DNA of 64,000 nt, taken from positions 2,743,501 to 2,807,500 of the forward strand of contig NZ_CP070982.1 of NCBI RefSeq assembly GCF_018417595.1, given 5' to 3'. This DNA comes from Pseudomonas entomophila. GTDB lineage: Bacteria > Pseudomonadota > Gammaproteobacteria > Pseudomonadales > Pseudomonadaceae. Below are positions 26,579 to 34,236 of this stretch, piece after piece (within the stretch, counting starts at the first letter, position 1; each line of letters begins with the position of its first letter). The position numbers were made by a program, and so were the translations under genes. The notes beneath the pieces were generated by a model, which was given only the letters and a program-made list of their open reading frames with translations, had not been told where the DNA came from and searched no databases.

Positions 26579-27007
26579 ATGGCCGGCCGCCTGTCGTGCG
26601 CGCTCACCCTGGCCCTGCTGGCATTGGCCGGCAGCGCCCTGGCCACCGAGCCGCGCCAGTTCGACTACATGCTCAACTGCCAGGGCTGCCACCTGCCCGA
26701 TGGCAGCGGCAACCCGGGGCGCAGCGTGCCGGCGTTTCCCGGGCAACTGGGCAAGTTCCTCGGGGTGCCGGGTGGGCGCGAGTACCTGGTGCAGGTGCCG
26801 GGCTCGGCCTTGTCCGGGCTGTCGGATGATGCCCTGGCGGGGGTGCTCAACTGGATGCTGGCGCGTTTCGACGCCGACCACCTGCCCACCGATTTCAAAC
26901 CCTACAGCGGCGCCGAAGTGCGGCAGTGGCGCGGGGCTGTGCCCGCCGATGTCGAGGCCACGCGCAAGCGGCTGCTGCAACGCATCGCCCAACGAGAACA
27001 ACAATGA
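26579..27007 (+). CDS. Monohaem c-type cytochrome
   Basis: A 142-residue exported protein with signal peptide to about residue 22 (LALLALAGSALA) and one haem site, CQGCH, near residue 38. It starts three bases after the light chain and overlaps the next gene by four bases. Its place in the operon suggests it accepts electrons from the TTQ enzyme. The family is close to small cytochromes found in aromatic amine dehydrogenase operons, though the assignment of electron order is inferred. Confidence 0.88.
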   Translation: MAGRLSCALTLALLALAGSALATEPRQFDYMLNCQGCHLPDGSGNPGRSVPAFPGQLGKFLGVPGGREYLVQVPGSALSGLSDDALAGVLNWMLARFDADHLPTDFKPYSGAEVRQWRGAVPADVEATRKRLLQRIAQREQQ

Positions 27008-27624
27008 GAGCACTTCAACCGATGACGCCACGCCTTTGCGCCGGCCTGCTGGCCCTTGCCAGTACCTTCATGGCCCACGCCGAAACCGCGCCCGCCCAGG
27101 CTGCCGCCTGTGTCGCCTGCCATGGTGCCCAAGGCCAGGGCAATCCGGCGCTGGGCGCACCGCGCCTGGCCGGGCAGCAGGCCGAGTACCTGCTCACGCA
27201 GCTGCGCGATTTCAAGGCCGGGCGCCGGGGGTATGACCCGAGGGATAGCCATGGCGTGCAAATGCGGGCGATTGCCGCGACGGTGCAAGAGGGGGATCAG
27301 GAATCGCTGGCGCGCTATTTCGCCGAACTCGAGGGCGTAGCCGTTGCACCGCCAGTGCCCGGCGCGCCGGGCCAGGCGCTCTACCAGGGCACCTGTGCCG
27401 CCTGCCACGGGCCACAGGGGCAGGGATTCGCGCATTTGAAGACACCGAACCTGCGGATGCTCGACCGGGCTTATCTCGACCGCCAGCTGTTGGCCTTCAG
27501 CGACGGAACCCGGGGCAGCGAGCAGCACGGTAGCGAGCTGGCGATCTGGATGCGCGGCATTGCCCTGCAGCTGCATGACGATGAACAGCGGCGGGTGTTG
27601 CTCGACTACATCGCCAACCCATGA
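27004..27624 (+). CDS. Dihaem cytochrome c (cytochrome c4-like)
   Basis: A 206-residue periplasmic protein with a signal peptide (to about 25) and two CxxCH sites, CVACH near residue 37 and CAACH near 130, in a duplicated domain arrangement typical of cytochrome c4. It probably moves electrons from the monohaem cytochrome to the terminal oxidase. It is too short to be the dihaem MauG peroxidase. A REP pair follows, but the next genes lie close by on the same strand. Confidence 0.9.
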   Translation: MRALQPMTPRLCAGLLALASTFMAHAETAPAQAAACVACHGAQGQGNPALGAPRLAGQQAEYLLTQLRDFKAGRRGYDPRDSHGVQMRAIAATVQEGDQESLARYFAELEGVAVAPPVPGAPGQALYQGTCAACHGPQGQGFAHLKTPNLRMLDRAYLDRQLLAFSDGTRGSEQHGSELAIWMRGIALQLHDDEQRRVLLDYIANP

Positions 27625-27643
27625 CCTGCGAACCAACAATCTC

Positions 27644-27728
27644 TGTAGGAGCGGCTTCAGCCGCGATCACCCGCAAAGCGGGTGCCCGGCACCGCGATAC
27701 CCGCATCGCGGCTGAAGCCGCTCCTACA
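27644..27728. repeat. REP inverted pair after the cytochromes
   Basis: Inverted TGTAGGAGCGGCTTCAGCCG arms around a CCCGCAAAGCGGGTG spacer hairpin. It separates the dehydrogenase operon from the next three genes and is the same REP subtype as at 2327. Confidence 0.9.
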
Positions 27729-27751
27729 ATTTGAGGAGAAGTGACCCCTCC

Positions 27752-28267
27752 ATGCCATCCCCCAAGTTTCTCAAGGGCTTTCGCCACGAACTGGCCAACC
27801 GCGCCTTCGCCCTGGCCGCCGTCCGGCGCATGGCCTCGCGCCTGCAAGGCGAGCAGGCGCACCCGTTCTGGAAAACCTACGCCGACCTCGAAACCTTCAA
27901 CCAGCCGCGCTACCAGGCCGCAGCCGATCTCTGGGGGCTGGACACCACGCCCGGCGTGCTGACCCGCTTCAAGTCCTGGCTGCTGGCCTCGGTCCCCCGG
28001 CCCCTGCAAGGCCTGCTGCTACGCGTCGTCTATCGCGAGACCGTCAAGTACATGGCCTGGCTGCACGGCCTGCGCAAGATCGGCCCCGGCGATGCGCAGC
28101 GCTTCCTGGACTACATGATCGACCAGGAGCAGCTGCAGCTGGACATGATGCACCTGGCCCTCACGGGACGTTACCGCGATGTGGCGCGCCAGGCCGACGC
28201 GTTCTTCCTCAAGTACAACGGCGTCAAGCTGCTGGCATTCACCCCTGAAACGATGGAGTCGAAATGA
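27752..28267 (+). CDS. Uncharacterised helical protein linked to the amine locus
   Basis: A 171-residue protein, mainly helical and basic, not recognised. Visible features are an aromatic stretch HPFWKTYADLETFNQPRYQA and a central hydrophobic helix (SWLLASVPRPLQGLLLRVVY). It has no signal peptide. The ATG at 27752 is preceded by GAGGAG at 15 bases, a long spacing. Its stop overlaps the start of the quinone reductase as ATGA, so both are translated together, implying a role in the same process. Confidence 0.7.
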   Translation: MPSPKFLKGFRHELANRAFALAAVRRMASRLQGEQAHPFWKTYADLETFNQPRYQAAADLWGLDTTPGVLTRFKSWLLASVPRPLQGLLLRVVYRETVKYMAWLHGLRKIGPGDAQRFLDYMIDQEQLQLDMMHLALTGRYRDVARQADAFFLKYNGVKLLAFTPETMESK

Positions 28268-28968
28268 ACGTCCTGATCGTCCACGCGCACAACGAACCGC
28301 AATCCTTCAACAGTGCCATGGCCCGGCTGGCGGTGGAGGTGCTGGAGGGCCAGGGCCATACCGTGCAGGTTTCGGACCTGCACGCCATGGGCTTCAACCC
28401 GGTCGCCAGCGCCGAGGACTTCCAGCAGCGTGCCAACGACGATTACCTGGTCTATGCCCTGGAGCAGCGCCACGCCGTCAACAACGGCACCCTGGCTGCC
28501 GACATCGTCGCCGAGCTGGACAAGATTCGCTGGGCCGACCTGATCATCCTCAACTTCCCGATCTACTGGTTCAGCATGCCTGCCATCCTCAAGGGCTGGA
28601 TCGACCGGGTGTTCGTTTCGGGCTACTGCTATGGCGGCACGCGCATCTACGACCGTGGCGGGCTCAAGGGCAAGCGGGCGATGCTGAGTTTCTCCCTGGG
28701 CGGGCAGGCGCACATGTTCGGGCCGGATGCGGTGCATGGCGAACTCGACACGTTGCTGCGGCCGATCCAGCGCGGTGTGCTGGGTTATGTCGGGCTCTCG
28801 GTGTTGCCGCCGTTCGTGGCGTTTCATGTGCCCTATATCAGCGAAGAGGCGCGCCTGCAGTATTTGGCGCAATACCGCCAACACCTGCTGACGCTCGATG
28901 AGCGGGCGCCGCTGGTGTTTCCGTCGCTGGATGATTTTGATGCCAATCTGCGGCCCAAAGGGGACTGA
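28264..28968 (+). CDS. Flavodoxin-fold NAD(P)H:quinone oxidoreductase
   Basis: A 234-residue cytoplasmic FMN/FAD enzyme of the NQO1/MdaB-KefF family. The motif NFPIYWFSMPAILKGWIDRV is the family fingerprint, and SFSLGGQAHMFGPDAVHGEL follows. It reduces quinones or quinone-like intermediates with NAD(P)H. Overlap with the preceding gene and a 10-base gap to the hydratase place it in a three-gene unit. Confidence 0.92.
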   Translation: MNVLIVHAHNEPQSFNSAMARLAVEVLEGQGHTVQVSDLHAMGFNPVASAEDFQQRANDDYLVYALEQRHAVNNGTLAADIVAELDKIRWADLIILNFPIYWFSMPAILKGWIDRVFVSGYCYGGTRIYDRGGLKGKRAMLSFSLGGQAHMFGPDAVHGELDTLLRPIQRGVLGYVGLSVLPPFVAFHVPYISEEARLQYLAQYRQHLLTLDERAPLVFPSLDDFDANLRPKGD

Positions 28969-28978
28969 GAAGTTGACC

Positions 28979-29779
28979 ATGCCTGTTCATATCGAGCGTT
29001 GCGCAGGTATCGCCTACCTGACGCTGGATCACCCCGTGCGTCGCAACAGTTTCGACCTGCCCATGGCCGCCGCCCTGCGTGACTGTGTCCGCAGCCTGGT
29101 GGCGGAGCCACCCAAGGTAGTGGTGTTGCGCAGCAGCGGCGAGCACTTCTCGGTGGGTGGAGACGTTCAGTATTTCCGCCAGTTGCGCGAAGTGCCGCAG
29201 GACGCCCGCACGCAAGCCGTCGCGCAACTGGTCGGTGCAGTGAACGAGGCGGTCCTGGGGCTTACCGCGCTGCCTTGCCCTGTGCTGGGCCTGCTCAACG
29301 GCGCCGTTGCCGGTTTCGGGCTATCCCTGGCGCTGGGCTGCGACCTGCTGATTGCCGCGGAGGACGCCAGCCTCGTATACGCCTATGGCGCCATTGGTAT
29401 AACCCCGGATGGTGGCGGCAGTTGGCACCTGCCCCGTCACCTAGGGTTGCACCGGGCATTGGCCCTGGCGTTGCTCAACCGGCCACTGCCCGCTCGTGAG
29501 GCCCAGGCGCTGGGGTTGGTGGTCGAAGTGGTGCCCCGCGAAGCCTTGCAGGCTTCGGGCATGGCGATGGCCAAGCGCCTGGCGGGCGGTGCCGCTGCCG
29601 CGCATGGGGGGGCCAAGCGCTTGTTGCGCAGTAGCCTGGATTGCGACCTGGCCACCGCGCTGGACAGGGAGCGTGCGTTGTTCGTGCACTTGAGTGGCAG
29701 CGACGACTTCGCTGAAGGGGTGGAGGCCTTCTGTCAACGCCGCTCGGCGTCCTTTGGCAGATCCTCGCGCCTGACGTAG
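28979..29779 (+). CDS. Enoyl-CoA hydratase/isomerase family protein
   Basis: A 266-residue crotonase-fold enzyme. The oxyanion-hole segments are HFSVGGDVQYF and GAVAGFGLSLALGCDLLIA, followed by YAYGAIGITPDGGGSW where an acidic catalytic residue is normally found. It likely hydrates or isomerises an enoyl-CoA produced in the pathway that begins with the acyl-CoA ligase. The ATG follows GAGAAG. The stop codon TAG lies inside the first arm of the REP pair that follows. Confidence 0.9.
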   Translation: MPVHIERCAGIAYLTLDHPVRRNSFDLPMAAALRDCVRSLVAEPPKVVVLRSSGEHFSVGGDVQYFRQLREVPQDARTQAVAQLVGAVNEAVLGLTALPCPVLGLLNGAVAGFGLSLALGCDLLIAAEDASLVYAYGAIGITPDGGGSWHLPRHLGLHRALALALLNRPLPAREAQALGLVVEVVPREALQASGMAMAKRLAGGAAAAHGGAKRLLRSSLDCDLATALDRERALFVHLSGSDDFAEGVEAFCQRRSASFGRSSRLT

Positions 29780-29846
29780 GAGCCAGCTTGCTGGCGAACC
29801 AGGCATACACGGTGCAACGCTCTTCGCCAGCAAGCTGGCTCCTACA
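29776..29846. repeat. REP inverted pair overlapping the hydratase stop codon
   Basis: Arms GTAGGAGCCAGCTTGCTGGC and the complement around a 25-base spacer. The stop codon of the hydratase is formed by the TAG of the repeat itself, so REP insertion probably trimmed or reset the gene end. Confidence 0.88.
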
Positions 29847-29906
29847 GGAGCAATTCTTCTGTCTTGACAGAAACTTGATAAACCCTGAAAGGAACGTTGA
29901 ATGTGC

Positions 29907-29939
29907 CTCGCTAGCATGTTCCCCATACACACTAGCGAG
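29907..29939 (+). promoter_or_regulatory. Hairpin over the ribosome site of the MipA/OmpV gene
   Basis: CTCGCTAG (29907-29914) pairs with CTAGCGAG (29932-29939), which holds the only SD-like bases (AGCGAG) upstream of the ATG at 29942. This could hide the ribosome site. The TTGACA at 29864-29869 might be a -35 element, but no matching -10 was seen. Confidence 0.4.
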
Positions 29940-29941
29940 TC

Positions 29942-30769
29942 ATGAACATGTTCGAATCGAAGTCCATCAGGAAAGTCCTCGGCGCCTCGTTCGCCCTCAA
30001 TGCGATCCTGGCATCGACCCAGGCCAGCGCGAATGAAAAGAGCGCGCTGGACAGTATCTGGGGTGACGAAACCAAGGTAACCGCAGGCTTCGCCCTGCAC
30101 ACCGCGCCGCGCTACTTCGGCGCCAAGGGCAGCCAAGGCCACTTGCTGCCGTCGGTCACCGTCCAGCGCGGCATCTTCTTCGCCGACAGCCTGTCGGGGG
30201 TGGGCGTGCAGTATCAGTCCGACAATGGCTTCAGCGCCAGTGCCGCGCTCGGCTATGACTTTGGCCGCGCCGACGGCGACAGCAAGTACCGCAATGGCTC
30301 GGACAGGCTCAAGGGCATGGGCGCGGTGGGCGGCGCGACGGTGGTCGACATCAACCTGTCGCAGCAGCTCCTGCCGTGGCTGGCGGTCACCGCCGAGGCT
30401 GAATTGCGCACCGGTGGCTACAAGCGTGGCGACCGCTATCAGTTCGGGCTGCTGAGCACGCTGCACCAGGGCGACCGGGACACCGTCACCTTGAGCCTGA
30501 ACGGCCATGCGGGGCAGGCGAAGTACAACCAGACCTACTTCGGCGTCACCGCCCAGCAAAGCGAGAACACCGTGTTCGAGCGCTACAAGGCGGACCAGGG
30601 CATCTACGCCTACTCCAGCGAACTGGCGTGGATGCACCAGTTCGACCAGCACTGGTCGACCATCGCCAGCGTGAATGTCATGCACTACACCGACCAGGTG
30701 CGCAAGAGCCCGATCATTCGCCAGGACACGCCGGTGACGTCGACCTTCGGTGTGCAGTACGCGTTCTGA
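29942..30769 (+). CDS. MipA/OmpV family outer-membrane protein
   Basis: A 275-residue protein with a signal peptide (about 1-31, ending QASAN). The mature part is a 12-strand-like barrel pattern with YQSDNGFSASAALGYDFGRA and ends in FGVQYAF, with the terminal Phe needed for barrel assembly. Known MipA proteins scaffold murein enzymes and OmpV proteins are outer-membrane; the function here is not known. ATG 29948 is an alternative start two codons in. Confidence 0.88.
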   Translation: MNMFESKSIRKVLGASFALNAILASTQASANEKSALDSIWGDETKVTAGFALHTAPRYFGAKGSQGHLLPSVTVQRGIFFADSLSGVGVQYQSDNGFSASAALGYDFGRADGDSKYRNGSDRLKGMGAVGGATVVDINLSQQLLPWLAVTAEAELRTGGYKRGDRYQFGLLSTLHQGDRDTVTLSLNGHAGQAKYNQTYFGVTAQQSENTVFERYKADQGIYAYSSELAWMHQFDQHWSTIASVNVMHYTDQVRKSPIIRQDTPVTSTFGVQYAF

Positions 30770-30772
30770 TAA

Positions 30773-31234
30773 TTACGCTGCGCGGAACGCCTCTTCGATG
30801 AAGGCCTCGAGCGCCTGCGCCTCGAGGATCTCGATCGAGAAATGCCCGAAGCGTTTCGGCAGCCAGATGATCCGCGCACCGGCAGGCGACTGCAGGTGCT
30901 CGCGGGCCAGCGGGTTGCCGTTCTCGTCCTCGGGCTGCACGCCGTTGGCCACCAGCTGGTCATAGGCCTGCTCGATGTCTGGCGTGCAATAGCAGTGGCG
31001 GTAGATCATGCCTTCGCCATGCGTGTCCAGCAGGTCCTTCAGGTTGCCTGCCAACGGCTGGACCAGCATGAAGCGTTCCTCGCCGATAAGGGCGATCGCG
31101 TAGCGCACGTGCAAGCCGCCGCGCTCCCACACCAGTGTCCTGGAGATTCGTGCGCCCAGCACCTGGGCGTAGTAACCACAGGCGGCCTCGAGGTCGGTGA
31201 CCAGCACATCGACATGGCTGAACTTCAGGTCCAT
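30773..31234 (-). CDS. VOC-family (glyoxalase/dioxygenase-like) protein
   Basis: A 153-residue protein with the two-module VOC fold: HVDVLVTDLEAACGYYAQVL opens the first beta-alpha-beta-beta-beta unit and IYRHCYCTPDIEQAYDQLV the second, with a late Glu in FSIEILEAQ as a possible metal ligand. Metal-dependent isomerase, lyase or resistance roles are all possible. It converges with the MipA gene, leaving only three bases between stops. Confidence 0.85.
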   Translation of the reverse strand: MDLKFSHVDVLVTDLEAACGYYAQVLGARISRTLVWERGGLHVRYAIALIGEERFMLVQPLAGNLKDLLDTHGEGMIYRHCYCTPDIEQAYDQLVANGVQPEDENGNPLAREHLQSPAGARIIWLPKRFGHFSIEILEAQALEAFIEEAFRAA

Positions 31235-31261
31235 CGCATTGCTCTCCAGCTGCGGCTGCGC

Positions 31262-31435
31262 TCAGGGCTGCGCCGGTGTGTCAGGGGTCGGCTCGGCCTG
31301 TTGACTGGCCTCGGCAGCCAGCTTCGCCCGGTCGGCCTTGGAAATGTAGGTGTTGCGGTTTTTCGGCGCCAGCTTGGCGCTGGCCTTCTTGGCGTGGGCT
31401 TTCAACAGCTGGTTGATCTTTTTGCGACGGTTCAT
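31262..31435 (-). CDS. DUF2986 small basic protein
   Basis: A 57-residue protein, MNRRKKINQLLKAHAKKASA at its start, continuing KLAPKNRNTYISKADRAKLA and ending in an acidic proline-rich tail. The pattern matches DUF2986 proteins, small basic proteins of gammaproteobacteria with unknown, possibly nucleic-acid related, function. It lies 27 bases upstream of the VOC gene on the same strand. Confidence 0.85.
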   Translation of the reverse strand: MNRRKKINQLLKAHAKKASAKLAPKNRNTYISKADRAKLAAEASQQAEPTPDTPAQP

Positions 31436-31634
31436 GTTCTGTGATCGAAAAGAGGCGGGTGAAGACTCTACCCGAGGGCGGCGGAGCGCGCGATTATACT
31501 TCGCCTTGGCCGCTGGCTGGCCAGCACCAACCGACCCGTCACTGACGAATCGTCACATTCGAGGCACACCATCGCCTGGCTGGCACTCAGCACACCCGCG
31601 CATGGAGCGCATCGAACCAGACAAGGAGTTGATC

Positions 31635-32405
31635 ATGGGAAGCCAATCATTGCGTTCGGCCTGGATGCGGGCGCTGCTTTGGGGGGCACTGGCAGCGTTT
31701 GCCAGCCAAGCCACCGCCGAGGAAGTCTGCGCTTTGCCCGACACCGTGGAGCCCGCGCCCGCGCGCCCGGTGGACTATGTCAACAAGGACCTGCCCACGG
31801 ACTACCTGGCCCTGGTGCTGTCCTGGTCGCCGGAGCACTGCGAGGCCCAGCGCAACAAACCCAAGGCGCAACGTGAGAAACACGCCTTCCAGTGCTTCTC
31901 CGGCAATCGCTTCGAATGGGTAGTGCATGGCCTGTGGCCGCAGAACGGCTACGCCCGGTCCGACCGCGACCATCCGCGCAACTGCCAGAGCGTCGGCTCG
32001 CTGCCTGCCTCGTTGGTCAAGCAGCACCTGTGCATGATGCCGGGCGCTGACCTGATGCAGAACGAATGGCAGGCCCACGGCACGTGTGGCTGGTCGTCCC
32101 CCGATCGCTATTTCGCCGATATCCAGCGGGTGTACGACACGCTGCGCCGCCCCACCACGCAAGAAATGCTGGGCAGCGACCCTGGCCCGAACCAGCTGGT
32201 GGAGACCAAGGTCAGCACGATCAAGCAGGCCTTCCTGTCGCGCAACCCGGCGCTGCCCGCGCAGAGCCTGCGGGTTTCGGTGGGCTCGGGCAACCGCTTG
32301 AAGGAGCTCTGGGTCTGCCTCGACAAGCAGCTCGCGCCCATGCCATGCCCGGCAGGCGGTACCCCCGACAACCAGCAGATCAAGGTCCGGTCGCCTTATC
32401 AGTGA
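31635..32405 (+). CDS. Ribonuclease T2 family protein (periplasmic)
   Basis: A 256-residue exported nuclease with a signal peptide to about residue 28 (ALLWGALAAFASQATA). Both catalytic signatures of RNase T2/RNase I enzymes are visible: VVHGLWPQ (CAS I) and NEWQAHGTCGW (CAS II), each with its histidine. It is expected to degrade RNA in the periplasm without base preference. The ATG at 31635 follows AAGGAG. It overlaps no neighbour and seems to be a single transcription unit. Confidence 0.95.
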   Translation: MGSQSLRSAWMRALLWGALAAFASQATAEEVCALPDTVEPAPARPVDYVNKDLPTDYLALVLSWSPEHCEAQRNKPKAQREKHAFQCFSGNRFEWVVHGLWPQNGYARSDRDHPRNCQSVGSLPASLVKQHLCMMPGADLMQNEWQAHGTCGWSSPDRYFADIQRVYDTLRRPTTQEMLGSDPGPNQLVETKVSTIKQAFLSRNPALPAQSLRVSVGSGNRLKELWVCLDKQLAPMPCPAGGTPDNQQIKVRSPYQ

Positions 32406-32409
32406 GCGT

Positions 32410-33756
32410 TCAGACACTGAGTTGCAGATATTCGCGCTCCCAGGCGCTGATCACTTGCCGGTAATGCCTGTGCTCGGTGCGCTTCACCGCAACATAACCT
32501 TGCACGAAGCGCGCTCCGAGGTATTCCCGCAGTGCCTCGCAATGCTCCATTCGGGCCAGTGCCTCCTCGAGCGTTTGCGGCAGGCGCAGGCCGTTGTGGT
32601 CGTAGGCGCGGCCGTGCACGGGAGCGCTTGGGTTGACCTGTTCGAGCATGCCGAGGTAACCGCACAGCAGGCTGGCGGCCAGCGCCAGGTAAGGGTTGGC
32701 GTCGGCGCCGGGCAGGCGGTTTTCCACGCGCATCGCCGCCGGTTCGCAGGCCGGTACGCGCAGGCCGACGGTACGGTTCTCGGTACCCCATTCGACGTTC
32801 ACCGGGGCGCAGCTGTCCGGCAAAAAACGGCGGAAGGAATTCACGTTGGGCGCGAACAGCGGCAGCACGTTCGGCAAGTGGCGTTGCAGGCCGCCGATAT
32901 AGTGCAGGAAGCGTTCGCTCATGGCGCCGTCCGCCCCGGCGAAGAGGTTGCTGCCAGTGGCCATGTCCAGCACGCTCTGGTGGATATGCATCGCGCTGCC
33001 GGGCTCATGGGCAATTGGTTTGGCCATGAACGTCGCGCCGACACCGTGCCGGATTGCGGCCTCATGCAGCGAGCGCTTGAACACGATGAGCTGGTCGGCC
33101 AGGCGCAGTGGGTCGCCATGGCGGAAGTTGATCTCCATCTGCGCGGGGCCGCCTTCGTGGATCAGGGTGTCGAGGTCCAGGCCTTGGGCTTCGCACCAGA
33201 GGTAGAGGTCCTCGAACAGGGGGGCGAATTCGTTGGCCGCGTCGATGGAGTAACTCTGGCGACCGCGCTCGGCCCGGCCTGAGCGGCCGTCAGGGGCCTC
33301 CAGGGGCAGGTCGGGGTCGTGGCTGCGCCGGGTCAGGTAGAACTCGAGCTCCGGCGCAACGACCGGTTTCCAGCCCTTGTCGGCGTACAGGCCGAGCACA
33401 CGCTTGAGCACATTGCGCGGTGACAGTTCGATGGGCCTGCCGAAGCGGTCGAAGGTGTCGTGGATGACCATGGCGGTCGGTTCCGCCAGCCAGGGCAATA
33501 CGTAGACAGCCTGCGCGGCCGGGCGGCAGAACATGTCGACACCGGCCTCATCCAGCAGCGCATAGAAGACCGTGTCGTCGACGAAGTCGCCGGTCACCGT
33601 CTGCAGCAGCACGCTTTCCGGCAGGCGCATGCCGCCTTCCTCGAGGAACCTGGCGGTGGCAGCGATCTTGCCGCGGGCGATGCCGGTGAAGTCGCTGATC
33701 ATGCATTCGACTTCGGTGATGCCCTGTTGCTTGAGCTGGCGTTCAAGGGGGTTCAT
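32410..33756 (-). CDS. Glutamine synthetase family, gamma-glutamylputrescine synthetase-like
   Basis: A 448-residue ligase with the glutamine synthetase beta-grasp N-terminus and C-terminal catalytic domain. Metal and substrate residues are in VVAPELEFYL and GGPAQMEINFRHGDPLRLAD; the ATP region holds MHIHQSV and NRLPGADANPYLAL. Members of this size without the regulatory Tyr loop are PuuA-like and add glutamate to amines. The substrate could be putrescine or another amine. It stands as a single minus-strand gene facing the RNase T2 gene. Confidence 0.9.
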   Translation of the reverse strand: MNPLERQLKQQGITEVECMISDFTGIARGKIAATARFLEEGGMRLPESVLLQTVTGDFVDDTVFYALLDEAGVDMFCRPAAQAVYVLPWLAEPTAMVIHDTFDRFGRPIELSPRNVLKRVLGLYADKGWKPVVAPELEFYLTRRSHDPDLPLEAPDGRSGRAERGRQSYSIDAANEFAPLFEDLYLWCEAQGLDLDTLIHEGGPAQMEINFRHGDPLRLADQLIVFKRSLHEAAIRHGVGATFMAKPIAHEPGSAMHIHQSVLDMATGSNLFAGADGAMSERFLHYIGGLQRHLPNVLPLFAPNVNSFRRFLPDSCAPVNVEWGTENRTVGLRVPACEPAAMRVENRLPGADANPYLALAASLLCGYLGMLEQVNPSAPVHGRAYDHNGLRLPQTLEEALARMEHCEALREYLGARFVQGYVAVKRTEHRHYRQVISAWEREYLQLSV

Positions 33757-33824
33757 ACAAGTCTCGGCGTTTTATGAATCATCCGTGTGGCGCACAAGGC
33801 GATGGACGCCTTTGCGGGTGCTTC

Positions 33825-33909
33825 TGCAGGAGCCGGCTTGCCGGCGAACACCGGCTGTGCCGGTGCCAGCCACCGCGTTATCTGGTTCGCCGGCAAGCCG
33901 GCTCCTACA
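33825..33909. repeat. REP inverted pair upstream of the PuuA-like gene
   Basis: Inverted arms of the GGAGCCGGCTTGCCGGCGAA subtype, with a spacer almost identical to that at 14054. It lies between two divergently oriented genes rather than at a 3' end. Confidence 0.9.
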
Positions 33910-34178
33910 GGGGGCGTCAACAGGGTATGGATTCGCGTATCAAGTTGCCGTCGATTTCCCGCCTGCTTTCGTAAATTCTCGATAAAGCGCTCTGGATAGG
34001 CACTCTCAGGGTATGGAACCAACGGATAAGCGCCGCCTGTCCGTGTAGGACTTCGACTTCAGGTCGAGTAAGAAAATCATGGGTGCACTGTATATTCATC
34101 CAGTATTTGCGGGATTTTCCTGTTCCCGCATTCCCTGGAACGAAAAATGGCCCCGTGGACAGAAAATCCAGCTCGGTT
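33910..34178. other. Non-coding stretch upstream of the LPMO gene
   Basis: No gene is supported. The part nearest to the LPMO gene is AT-richer than its surroundings and probably holds its promoter, but no clear -35/-10 pair was identified. Confidence 0.4.
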
Positions 34179-34220
34179 AGTTTGAAGGCCTCTCCGCTGG
34201 AAACGGAGAGTTCTCAAACT
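34179..34220 (+). promoter_or_regulatory. Leader hairpin before the LPMO gene
   Basis: AGTTTGA pairs with TCAAACT, and inside it CTCTCCG pairs with CGGAGAG around a CTGGAAA loop. The two-part hairpin ends six bases before the ribosome site TGGAG of the gene at 34237. It may control translation or mRNA stability. Confidence 0.5.
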
Positions 34221-34236
34221 AAATGGAGCTACAACG

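Noticed and set aside
27004..27624. MauG for TTQ biogenesis
   Set aside because: Two haem sites are present but the protein is 206 residues with a cytochrome c4 layout, far shorter than MauG peroxidases.
31635..32405. RNase T2 as a secreted toxin with immunity gene
   Set aside because: No adjacent inhibitor gene; housekeeping periplasmic RNase I role is sufficient.
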